In this document: in pieces, positions 13,779 through 20,288 of the stretch | How the letters are laid out: every line of letters starts with the position of its first letter | Position numbering within the stretch: position 1 is the stretch's first letter | From: a virus | IMG/VR virus record: IMGVR_UViG_3300044970_001252 | Span: 1 to 26,229 of that record | Direction: 5' to 3' (one strand) | Length of the DNA: 26,229 nucleotides | Notes under the pieces: model-generated | The model's database searches: none | Seen by the model: only the letters and a program-made list of their open reading frames with translations | What the model was told of the DNA's origin: nothing | Translations under genes and position numbers: made by a program

Positions 13779-14459
13779 TTACCCTTTCAGAATAGGAACA
13801 ACGCGACGGGCTTTCGCATCGGTCACGCGGGCACGCGTGCCATGCGCACGGAATCCGATGATCACGCGACGATCAGCGCGAGCGCACAGCCCACAATCGG
13901 CACATGTGATCTCATCGCGAGTCTGCGCTGGGCAAACGATGATCGTCCGGCCGGCGGGCGTGTAGGTTTTCTCGGGGCAGTCGATCGGCACGATGGCGGT
14001 CACGGGCAAGCCGGTATCGGCCAGGGTATCAGCCTCTCCAGCATCGTCGGCCGATAGATTGACGGTAAAGCCCCAGTCGATCGCATGGCGCGCCCATTTG
14101 ATCGCGTCCGCGCTTTTCTTATGGGTGTAGGTGAATCCGCGCTTGCCAATGTTCGCATGGACAATATGCCCGAGCGCGACCGGATCGACTGATTCACCCG
14201 AGCCAGGGAGATCACCAGCGACATTGAAGCGCCACAGCTGCCCGGCGGGCAGAGCCTGGACGCTAGCGCAGAGCGCATCGATCGAACCACCACGGGCGGG
14301 CACCTTATCCCACGTCATGCGGGTATAGAAGTCTTCGGCATAGCAGTCTGCCCGATAGTGCGGGCAGCTGGGCGGGCATGTATCGCGCTCGGAATAAACG
14401 ACGGGGATAGGACCGGTTTTCCGGTTTCCTGATTCAGGGATGAAATGGTAGGCGGGCAT
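13779..14459 (-). CDS. Cys-rich phage protein, DUF7227-like (226 aa)
   Basis: The 226-residue protein has an N-terminal cluster CPPSCPHYRADCYAED (28-43) and a C-terminal cluster CADCGLCARADRR, which together could bind a metal or Fe-S centre. Between them are GQLWRFNVAGDLPGSGE, RGFTYTHKKSADAIKWA and FTVNLSADDAGEAD, conserved in a widespread phage family that I know as DUF7227 (name from memory). The pattern of a CxxxC-type start followed by alternating strands and helices resembles radical-SAM-like barrels of phage Gp37/Gp68 proteins, but a classic CxxxCxxC is not present. Function is unknown. GGAG nine bases upstream supports the ATG at 14459. Confidence 0.75.
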   Translation of the reverse strand: MPAYHFIPESGNRKTGPIPVVYSERDTCPPSCPHYRADCYAEDFYTRMTWDKVPARGGSIDALCASVQALPAGQLWRFNVAGDLPGSGESVDPVALGHIVHANIGKRGFTYTHKKSADAIKWARHAIDWGFTVNLSADDAGEADTLADTGLPVTAIVPIDCPEKTYTPAGRTIIVCPAQTRDEITCADCGLCARADRRVIIGFRAHGTRARVTDAKARRVVPILKG

Positions 14460-14481
14460 GACGTTAGTCTCCAGGGTGGGG

Positions 14482-14604
14482 TTAGATAAACGCAGCGAAG
14501 ATCAGACCGAGCAGCGCACCGAGTGCAACGCACACAGCGATATCGGTGCGCCCCTCGGGGCGGGTGTTTTCGAGGTGTTTCAGTAAGTGATTGTCGGGGC
14601 GCAT
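14482..14604 (-). CDS. Putative 40-aa single-pass membrane microprotein
   Basis: This ORF is first after the leftward promoter and has a good ribosome-binding site (CTGGAG, 6 bases before the ATG at 14602-14604). The peptide has a charged N-terminal half, MRPDNHLLKHLENTRPEGRT, then DIAVCVALGALLGLIFAAFI, a single membrane helix that ends the protein. The likely topology is N-terminus in the cytoplasm. It is the first product of the operon, so it may be made in quantity early in infection. Its function is unknown; membrane microproteins of this size in phages include exclusion and lysis-control proteins. Confidence 0.65.
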   Translation of the reverse strand: MRPDNHLLKHLENTRPEGRTDIAVCVALGALLGLIFAAFI

Positions 14605-14623
14605 GGTGGTCTCCAGGGTTAGC

Positions 14624-14642
14624 GCGCTGCGTTGTGCAGCGC
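14624..14642 (-). promoter_or_regulatory. Inverted repeat at the start of the leftward transcript
   Basis: GCGCTGC (14624-14630) and GCAGCGC (14636-14642) are perfect complements with a 5-base loop. The site lies directly downstream of the -10 element, at about +2 to +20 of the predicted transcript. It could be an operator, or a 5' hairpin that stabilises the mRNA. Confidence 0.55.
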
Positions 14643-14650
14643 ATGGATGA

Positions 14651-14679
14651 ATCGTAGGGTACTAGGCGCAGTGTGTCAA
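14651..14679 (-). promoter_or_regulatory. Strong leftward sigma70 promoter of the accessory operon
   Basis: On the minus strand a perfect TTGACA (14674-14679), a 17-bp spacer and TACGAT (14651-14656) form the best promoter in the window. Transcription would begin near 14644, about 40 bases before the first ATG (14604). One copy of the repeated GACACACTGCGCC motif (14665-14677) covers the -35 and half of the spacer, so a protein bound there would block polymerase. Confidence 0.82.
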
Positions 14680-14860
14680 TACGATTATTGTGAATTGATT
14701 GTGTCAGTGTATCTATGGTGATCGGGGTAGATTGTCTTACGATTGCCTGCGACACTGTGACTCGGGATGCGGGGGGTGGTTTTGTCCATGTTTTAAAAAA
14801 AGATGACTCGAACGGGTTTTTCTGTCAGTCAAAAGTCACCCTGTCGCACCCGTTCCCCCG

Positions 14861-14981
14861 GACACACTGCGCCATTGTTCCCCCGTCTCATGCGTACACA
14901 CTGCGCCATCGCACCCGATGCACCCCGATGCGCTGCGCCAATGGGCGCAGGGTGCTAGATACGCTGCGCCTATGGGTGCGC
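14861..14981 (+). repeat. Four directly repeated CTGCGCC iterons, about 31-34 bp apart
   Basis: CTGCGCC cores begin at 14867, 14901, 14933 and 14964, spaced 34, 32 and 31 bp, close to three helical turns. Copies 1 and 2 share a 14-bp identity (ACACACTGCGCCAT). Copies 3 and 4 share CGCTGCGCC-A/T-ATGGG. Copy 3 also forms a perfect palindrome, CTGCGCC-AATG-GGCGCAG (14933-14950). An inverted copy sits on the leftward promoter (14665-14677). Confidence 0.75.
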
Positions 14982-15060
14982 TGTCGCCCTGGGGGCGGGG
15001 GTGTAGGGGTGCCCCATCGACGCGAGCGGCGCAGGTAACGAAAACGCATACCCCGCATCA

Positions 15061-15099
15061 AATTTTTCATTTTTTCTGTAAACCCTTAAACCCTTAAAC
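15061..15099. other. AT-rich tract with tandem AAACCCTT units
   Basis: AATTTTTCATTTTTTCTG is followed by AAACCCTT twice plus AAAC (15080-15099). It is the most AT-rich and T-tract-rich piece of this control region, next to the iteron-like repeats. An easily melted element beside iterons is typical of replication origins; here that is inference. Confidence 0.5.
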
Positions 15100-15102
15100 G
15101 CA

Positions 15103-15147
15103 TTGCACCATCTACCCCTATCACTCTCCCCTTGCACCATCTACCCC
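15103..15147 (+). repeat. 16-bp direct repeat upstream of the small terminase
   Basis: TTGCACCATCTACCCC occurs at 15103-15118 and exactly again at 15132-15147, 29 bp apart. The second copy ends 20 bp before the small-terminase ATG. Its TGCACCATC part resembles the TGCGCCATC of the upstream iterons. Binding sites for the small terminase are often near its gene, so this may be part of a packaging site (inference). Confidence 0.8.
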
Positions 15148-15167
15148 CTTCCTCTTAAACTCGAACT

Positions 15168-15719
15168 ATGAGCATTGCCCATACTCCTTCAGTCGTGCAG
15201 TCGTCATTACCAGACTGGCTCACTCCCTCGTCTGACCAACCTATCGTTGATCAGTCAAAACGTCGCAAGTTGACCAGAGAGCTTCAAGAGGCAACGTTCA
15301 ACGCCATGTTTGAGCGAGTCCTCGATGAGGTCGTCAAGGGCCGAACGCTCAAGTCAATCGTGGCCGATGACGTACGCCCCGTTGACTACAGTGCTTTTTA
15401 TTCGTGGATCAAAAAGGATCCGCAGCGCCTGGAGCGTTACAAGGAAGCCAAGGAACTCAGGACGGAGTGGTGGGCAGGGCGCGTCATCGAGATCGCCGAG
15501 GGTGATGATCTGGAGGATGTGCAGCGCAGCAAACTCAAGATCGACACTTATAAGTGGCTCATGGGTGCCGACAACCGTAAGACATACGGCGACACCAAGC
15601 AGGTTGAGATCAACCAGTCGATCAGTGTCCTGTCGGCGCTGGAGGCAGCGCAGGCGCGGATCACACTCGATATGGTCGATGACGCCCCCTACCCTGCCCT
15701 ACCCAACGACGAGGGCTGA
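15168..15719 (+). CDS. Terminase small subunit (Sf6/P22-type)
   Basis: The 183-residue protein recognises the phage genome and starts packaging with the large subunit. Residues ~35-90 hold a helix-turn-helix-like region (EATFNAMFERVLDEVVKGRT, then SIVADDVRPVDYSAFYSWIK). Residues ~100-145 carry the Sf6-type oligomerisation segment RVIEIAEGDD...VQRSKLKIDTYKWLMGAD...YGDTKQV. There is no clear Shine-Dalgarno before the ATG at 15168; the leader is CT-rich, which is odd for a first gene, so a different or leaderless start is possible. It lies 2 bp ahead of the large subunit. Confidence 0.9.
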   Translation: MSIAHTPSVVQSSLPDWLTPSSDQPIVDQSKRRKLTRELQEATFNAMFERVLDEVVKGRTLKSIVADDVRPVDYSAFYSWIKKDPQRLERYKEAKELRTEWWAGRVIEIAEGDDLEDVQRSKLKIDTYKWLMGADNRKTYGDTKQVEINQSISVLSALEAAQARITLDMVDDAPYPALPNDEG

Positions 15720-15721
15720 CC

Positions 15722-17302
15722 GTGCCTGCACAGCGTCCGCGCTACAGCGCCGAGGAGGAGGAGCTGCTGATGACCCAGATGTGGTCATCGCACATCGCCG
15801 ATGACCCGGAGACGTTTGTCATGTTTGCGTTTCCGTGGGGGCAGAAGAACACACCCCTCGAACACTTCAGCGGGCCGCGCAGATGGCAGCGTGAGGTGTT
15901 GCGTGACATCGCGGCGCACATCAGAGCCAACAGGTCTGCGCCACTTAATCTAAAGGCGCTGCGTGAAGCCGTCTCGTCAGGCCGGGGGATCGGTAAGAGC
16001 GCACTGGTCAGTTGGCTAATCCTTTGGATGCTGACCACTCGGATCGGCTCGTCTGTCATCGTGAGTGCCAACAGCGAGCCACAGCTTCGGTCGGTCACTT
16101 GGGGTGAGTTGACTAAGTGGGCCACCATGACCATCAACGCCCACTGGTGGGAGGTCAGTGCTACGAAGCTCATCCCCGCAGCGTGGCTGACCGCACTGGT
16201 CGAGAGGGATCTTCAGAAGGGCACCCGGTACTGGGGTGCTGAGGGGAAGCTGTGGAGCGAGGAGAACCCGGACGCCTATGCCGGGGTGCACAATCACGAC
16301 GGCATGATGGTCATCTTCGACGAGGCCAGCGGCATCCCGGACAGTATCTGGTCAGTTGCCTCGGGGTTCTTTACCGAGCCGATCGTCGATCGGTACTGGT
16401 TCGCGTTTAGTAACCCGCGCCGCCCGAGCGGGTACTTCTATGAGTGTTTCCACTCGCGCCGTGAGTTCTGGCACACCCGGCAGATCGACAGTCGCTCGGT
16501 CGAGGGGACGGACAAGGGGATTTATGACCAGATCATCGCCGAGCACGGCGAGGACAGTCGGGAGGCTCGCGTAGAGGTCTACGGTCAGTTTCCGACAACC
16601 GGGGACGACCAGTTCATCGACTTGACTCGAGTAGACGAGGCCATGCGCCGTGAGCCGGTCAAAGACCCGTCTGCGCCGATCGTCATCGGTGTTGACCCGG
16701 CACGCAGCGGCACCGATAGCACCGTGATCGCGGTACGTCAGGGGCGCACACTGCTCGCGCTGCGGCGGTACCAGGGCGACGACACTATGACGGTCGTCGG
16801 GCACGTTATCCGTGCGATCGACGAGTACCGGCCAGCACTGACCGTCATCGACGAGGGTGGGCTGGGCGCTGGTGTACTTGACCGTCTCAAAGAGCAGCGT
16901 TACAAGGTCAGAGGGGTGAACTTCGCGTGGCGGTCAAGTAGACCCGTGATGTATGGGAACAAGCGGGCTGAGATATGGGGTGCGCTCAAGGAGTGGCTGC
17001 TGACCGCCTCGCTGCCCGAGGACAAGACGCTGCGTGATGATCTGACCGGGCCACGGGTCAAGCCGAACAGCGCGGGGGCAATCTTCCTGGAGAGTAAGAA
17101 AGAGATGAAGTCCAGGGGGCTGGCCTCGCCCGACGCAGCCGATGCAATTGCTGTGACCTTTGCGTTTCCCATCGCAACGGATATGATGGGTCACTTGGCA
17201 GCACCGGGTTACGGTGCCACAATGCCGTCGCATTACGCTACGCCGGTGGTTAACTACTGGAACGCGGCACCGCAAAAGGCCCAATATGGCACGAATTTCT
17301 AA
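15722..17302 (+). CDS. Terminase large subunit (packaging ATPase and nuclease)
   Basis: The 526-residue motor pumps DNA into the head and cuts it. The ATPase domain has Walker A SGRGIGKS (86-93), Walker B MMVIFDEAS (195-203, Glu201 catalytic) and a coupling motif FSNP (229-232). The RNase-H-like nuclease shows VDPARSG with Asp325, VIDEGG with Asp377 and SPDAADAIAV with a third Asp near residue 473. The GTG start at 15722 follows CGAGGG with good spacing. The last 17 bp overlap the portal start. Length and motif order match P22/Sf6-like and related headful terminases; the strategy itself (cos or pac) cannot be read from this. Confidence 0.95.
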   Translation: MPAQRPRYSAEEEELLMTQMWSSHIADDPETFVMFAFPWGQKNTPLEHFSGPRRWQREVLRDIAAHIRANRSAPLNLKALREAVSSGRGIGKSALVSWLILWMLTTRIGSSVIVSANSEPQLRSVTWGELTKWATMTINAHWWEVSATKLIPAAWLTALVERDLQKGTRYWGAEGKLWSEENPDAYAGVHNHDGMMVIFDEASGIPDSIWSVASGFFTEPIVDRYWFAFSNPRRPSGYFYECFHSRREFWHTRQIDSRSVEGTDKGIYDQIIAEHGEDSREARVEVYGQFPTTGDDQFIDLTRVDEAMRREPVKDPSAPIVIGVDPARSGTDSTVIAVRQGRTLLALRRYQGDDTMTVVGHVIRAIDEYRPALTVIDEGGLGAGVLDRLKEQRYKVRGVNFAWRSSRPVMYGNKRAEIWGALKEWLLTASLPEDKTLRDDLTGPRVKPNSAGAIFLESKKEMKSRGLASPDAADAIAVTFAFPIATDMMGHLAAPGYGATMPSHYATPVVNYWNAAPQKAQYGTNF

Positions 17303-19664
17303 TAGCGAAAGATTGACGAATCTGCACGCGGAAGCACTCGCGCAGTTCGACAAGATTCAATCTGCGCTGCGCGATGAACGCTTGCAGTGCCTGCAAGACC
17401 GTCGGTTCTATAGCCTCGCCGGTGCTCAGTGGGAAGGGCCGCTGTGGTATCAGTACGAGAATAAGCCGCGCCTAGAGGTCAACAAGATCGCGCTGGCCGT
17501 GCAGCGGATCTTCAGCGAGTATCGCAATAACCGTATCACTGTTGACTTCATCGACAAAGACGGCAGTAAAAACAAGACCATCTCGGACATCTGCGACAAG
17601 CTGTATCGCGCCGATGAGCAGGACTCTTGCGCTGAAGAAGCGTATGACAACGCCTTCGAGGAGGGTGTCGGAGGTGGGTTTGGCGCGTGGCGTCTGCGTA
17701 CTGAGTACGAGGACGAGGAAGATCCAGACAACGAGTATCAGCGCATCAAGATCGAACCGATTTTCGATGCTGACTCAAGTGTGTACTTCGACCTAAACGC
17801 CAAGCGTCAGGACAAGTCGGATGCAAAATACTGTTTTGTACTGAGTTCAATGACTCGGGAATCGTACATCAGTGAATGGAACGATGACCCGACGACTTGG
17901 CCCAAGGTGGTTCATCAGTACGAGTTTGACTGGTGTACGCCCGATGTTGTGTTTGTGGCGGAAATGTATCGCGTTGAGAGTGTGAAGGAAACGCTTCACA
18001 TTTTCCAAACCATCGACGGGCAAGAGGAGAAGTACCTCGATAGCGAGCTTGATGGTGAGACTGCCGAGCTTTTGAACGCAGTCGGTACTGTCAAGGTACG
18101 CGAGCGCAAAATTACCAGGCGCAAAATCCACAAGTACATCATGAGTGGTGGTAAGGTACTTGAGGACTGCGGGTACATCGCTGGTAAAAATATCCCCATC
18201 GTGCCGTTCTACGGTAAACGTTGGTTTGTGGATAACGTCGAGCGTTGTTCCGGGCACGTTAGGCTTGCCAAAGACGCCCAGCGTCTGAAGAACATGCAGT
18301 TGTCGAAGTTGGCTGAAATCAGTGCGCTATCCAGCGTTGAGAAGCCGATTTTGACTCCCGAGCAGGTTGCGGGGCATCAGGTGATGTGGTCAGAGGACAA
18401 CATCAAGAACTACCCGTATCTGCTGATCAACCCGATCACGGCTGCGGACGGTAGCACCCAGGTCGGTGGGCCGGTGGCCTACACCAAGAGTGCAGCGGTG
18501 CCTCCTGCGCTGGCGGGGCTGCTTCAGATCACCGAGCAGGACATCCGGGACGTTCTTGGTAACCAGGAGCAGGGTGACAAGATTGTTAGCAACATCTCGG
18601 GTAAAGCCGTCGAGATGGTGCAGCAGCGCCTGGACATGCAGAGTTACATCTACATCTCCAACATGGCGAAGGCGATCCGGCGTTGCGGTGAGATTTGGCT
18701 CTCGATGGCGCAGGACGTTTACGTTGAGGACAAGCGCCGGATGAAGGGCATCGCCGAGCAGGGTGAGGTCGAGATGATCGAACTCATGAAGCCCACGATC
18801 GACGATACAGGCGCGATGGTTTACGAGGGTGACTTGTCTAATGCTCACCTTGATGTTGCCGTCAATGTCGGCCCATCGTTCCGTAGTCAGCGTCAGGCGA
18901 TCGTGCAGTCACTGACCAACTTGGTCGCTATTACTCAAGATCCGCAGACGCAGGCTGTCTTGCAGGCCATGATCATCACGAACATGGAGGGTGAGGGGCT
19001 GTCGGATGCGCAGGAGTTCTTCCGTAAGAAGCTGGTCGAGATGGGTGTGATTGACCCGACCGAGGAAGATATGAAGCGGATGCAGGAAGCTGCTGCCAAC
19101 GCACAACCTGATCCGAACGCCGTGTTTGTTCAAGCTGCTGCCGAGAAGGCTATGGCCGACGCTGAGAAGTCTCGCGCTGACGCCGTGCTTACGATGGCTA
19201 AGACTGAGGAAACTCAAGCCAAGACCATCAAAACTCTTGAGAGTGTTGGTCAATCGGGTGGGGCATCGACAGGTGCAGCCACTACGCCTGCCGCGTCTCC
19301 CGTTGATGAGTATGAGGCGGTCAAGCGCGAGTTTGAAATCGAGAAGATGCGCATCGAGATGGCTGAGAAACTGATGAAACTGCGCCAGATGGAGCAGGAG
19401 TCGGTTAAGGCTGAAGTCGAGACGCAGAGTCAAATTGATGCGCAGAGTGCGATTGCCGATCTTCGGGAAAACGTTACCGAAACGGTCAAGGATGTGCAGG
19501 AAGTGGTGCAGGGTCTGGTCGAAAGTTTTAAGAACTTTGAGGATTCTGTGAAAATGCTCTCTGACAGCAGCAAGGAAGCGTCCGAGAAGGCTATCGAGGC
19601 AATCAAGCGTCCGAAACGGGTCATCCGTGAGAACGGCAAGATCGTCGGCATCGAAACCCAATAG
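17286..19664 (+). CDS. Portal protein (P22-like)
   Basis: The 792-residue protein would form the dodecameric ring through which DNA enters and leaves. It matches the P22 portal family: DRRFYSLAGAQWEG early, then FRSQRQAIVQSLTNLVAITQD in the stem region, and a long C-terminal helical barrel. The last ~170 residues are highly charged coiled coil (VKREFEIEKMRIEMAEK, then VKDVQEVVQGLVESFK). P22's own portal is 725 residues, so this one has a longer barrel. The ATG at 17286, with AAAGG 6 bases upstream, is preferred over the upstream frame start at 17214, which lies inside the terminase gene. Confidence 0.93.
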   Translation: MARISNSERLTNLHAEALAQFDKIQSALRDERLQCLQDRRFYSLAGAQWEGPLWYQYENKPRLEVNKIALAVQRIFSEYRNNRITVDFIDKDGSKNKTISDICDKLYRADEQDSCAEEAYDNAFEEGVGGGFGAWRLRTEYEDEEDPDNEYQRIKIEPIFDADSSVYFDLNAKRQDKSDAKYCFVLSSMTRESYISEWNDDPTTWPKVVHQYEFDWCTPDVVFVAEMYRVESVKETLHIFQTIDGQEEKYLDSELDGETAELLNAVGTVKVRERKITRRKIHKYIMSGGKVLEDCGYIAGKNIPIVPFYGKRWFVDNVERCSGHVRLAKDAQRLKNMQLSKLAEISALSSVEKPILTPEQVAGHQVMWSEDNIKNYPYLLINPITAADGSTQVGGPVAYTKSAAVPPALAGLLQITEQDIRDVLGNQEQGDKIVSNISGKAVEMVQQRLDMQSYIYISNMAKAIRRCGEIWLSMAQDVYVEDKRRMKGIAEQGEVEMIELMKPTIDDTGAMVYEGDLSNAHLDVAVNVGPSFRSQRQAIVQSLTNLVAITQDPQTQAVLQAMIITNMEGEGLSDAQEFFRKKLVEMGVIDPTEEDMKRMQEAAANAQPDPNAVFVQAAAEKAMADAEKSRADAVLTMAKTEETQAKTIKTLESVGQSGGASTGAATTPAASPVDEYEAVKREFEIEKMRIEMAEKLMKLRQMEQESVKAEVETQSQIDAQSAIADLRENVTETVKDVQEVVQGLVESFKNFEDSVKMLSDSSKEASEKAIEAIKRPKRVIRENGKIVGIETQ

Positions 19665-19674
19665 GTGAGTCAAC

Positions 19675-20073
19675 ATGGCAAATGCCATTTATCCCAAGTA
19701 CAAGCAGGCGTTGCTCGATGCGTCAGCAGACGTTGATCTGAACGATGGCACCGTTAAGGTCGCGCTTAGTACCGCTGCGTACAACTCGGCGCATGACTTC
19801 TACGATGATGTCAGCGCCTCAACGGTCGGCACGCCGCAGACGATTGCCAACACAACCGTCACTGACGGCCTGTTTGACGGCGACAACGTGACCTACACCG
19901 CAGTGCCTAGTGGTAGCACTGTGACTGCGCTGATCATCTACATCGACACCGGCACGCCTGGTACCTCAAGACTTGTGGCGTTTATCGACACTGGGGTGAC
20001 GGGGTTCCCGCTGTCCACCAACGGTGGTGATGTGACCGTCTCCTGGAACGCCAGCGGAATCTTCCAACTGTGA
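19675..20073 (+). CDS. Probable virion structural protein (132 aa)
   Basis: This protein is probably part of the head. It starts MANAIYPKYKQALLDASADV, a pattern common to small phage structural proteins, then alternates beta strands (TVKVALSTAAYN, VTYTAVPSGSTVTALIIY) and ends GGDVTVSWNASGIFQL. A strong ribosome-binding site (AGGTGAG, 6 bases before ATG) suggests high expression. Its place right after the portal and before scaffold and coat suggests decoration or head-fibre attachment. The exact role is unknown. The stop overlaps the next GTG as GTGA. Confidence 0.78.
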   Translation: MANAIYPKYKQALLDASADVDLNDGTVKVALSTAAYNSAHDFYDDVSASTVGTPQTIANTTVTDGLFDGDNVTYTAVPSGSTVTALIIYIDTGTPGTSRLVAFIDTGVTGFPLSTNGGDVTVSWNASGIFQL

Positions 20074-20288
20074 ACCAGATCGTTTCTGCGTCATACGTCA
20101 TTGACGGCCATGAGCAGCAGGACGGCTCGCGGTGGGTCAAGGAGTCTTATGTGGACTCCAATGGCGCAACACAAACGTGCCTTTACAAGTTGCCTGCTGG
20201 GCAGGGAGATGTTCAGGCTCAAGCGAACATGGATGCGCGAGTCATTGAGATCAATCGACAGATTGCGGGGTTGACAACAGATGGCTGA
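20070..20288 (+). CDS. Small unknown protein in the structural operon (72 aa)
   Basis: I do not recognise a family. The 72-residue protein begins MNQIVSASYVIDGHEQQDGS and contains RWVKESYVDSNGATQTCLYKLPAGQGD, beta-rich in character, then a helix ARVIEINRQIAGLT. It has a GTG start in a GTGA overlap and itself overlaps the next ATG by 8 bp. Its coupling to both structural neighbours makes a virion or assembly role probable. Confidence 0.7.
   Translation: MNQIVSASYVIDGHEQQDGSRWVKESYVDSNGATQTCLYKLPAGQGDVQAQANMDARVIEINRQIAGLTTDG

Larger units (their letters stand above)
14605..15167. other. Noncoding control region between leftward accessory and rightward morphogenesis operons
   Basis: No convincing gene is present in this stretch of about 560 bases. 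From left to right it holds a hairpin and promoter for the leftward operon (14624-14679), an ATTGTG direct repeat 11 bp apart (14687 and 14698), repeats of a CTGCGCC core (14861-14981), an AT-rich stretch with AAACCCTT tandem units (15061-15099), and a 16-bp direct repeat (15103-15147). A rightward promoter for the terminase operon must lie here or downstream, but I saw no clear -35/-10 pair. The arrangement suits a replication origin, an operator array or a packaging-start region. Confidence 0.7.

Noticed and set aside
14780-14820. A- and T-tracts (AAAAAAA...TTTTT) that might form a terminator
   Set aside because: The intervening bases do not form a stable stem; only the A/T tracts pair.
14715-15038. 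107-codon open frame on the plus strand in the control region
   Set aside because: No ribosome-binding site; Arg/Pro/His-rich content arises from the CTGCGCC repeats, and no family likeness is seen.
18909-19688. 259-codon open frame antisense to the portal C-terminus
   Set aside because: It mirrors the coiled-coil coding repeats of the portal; Leu/His-rich with no motifs.
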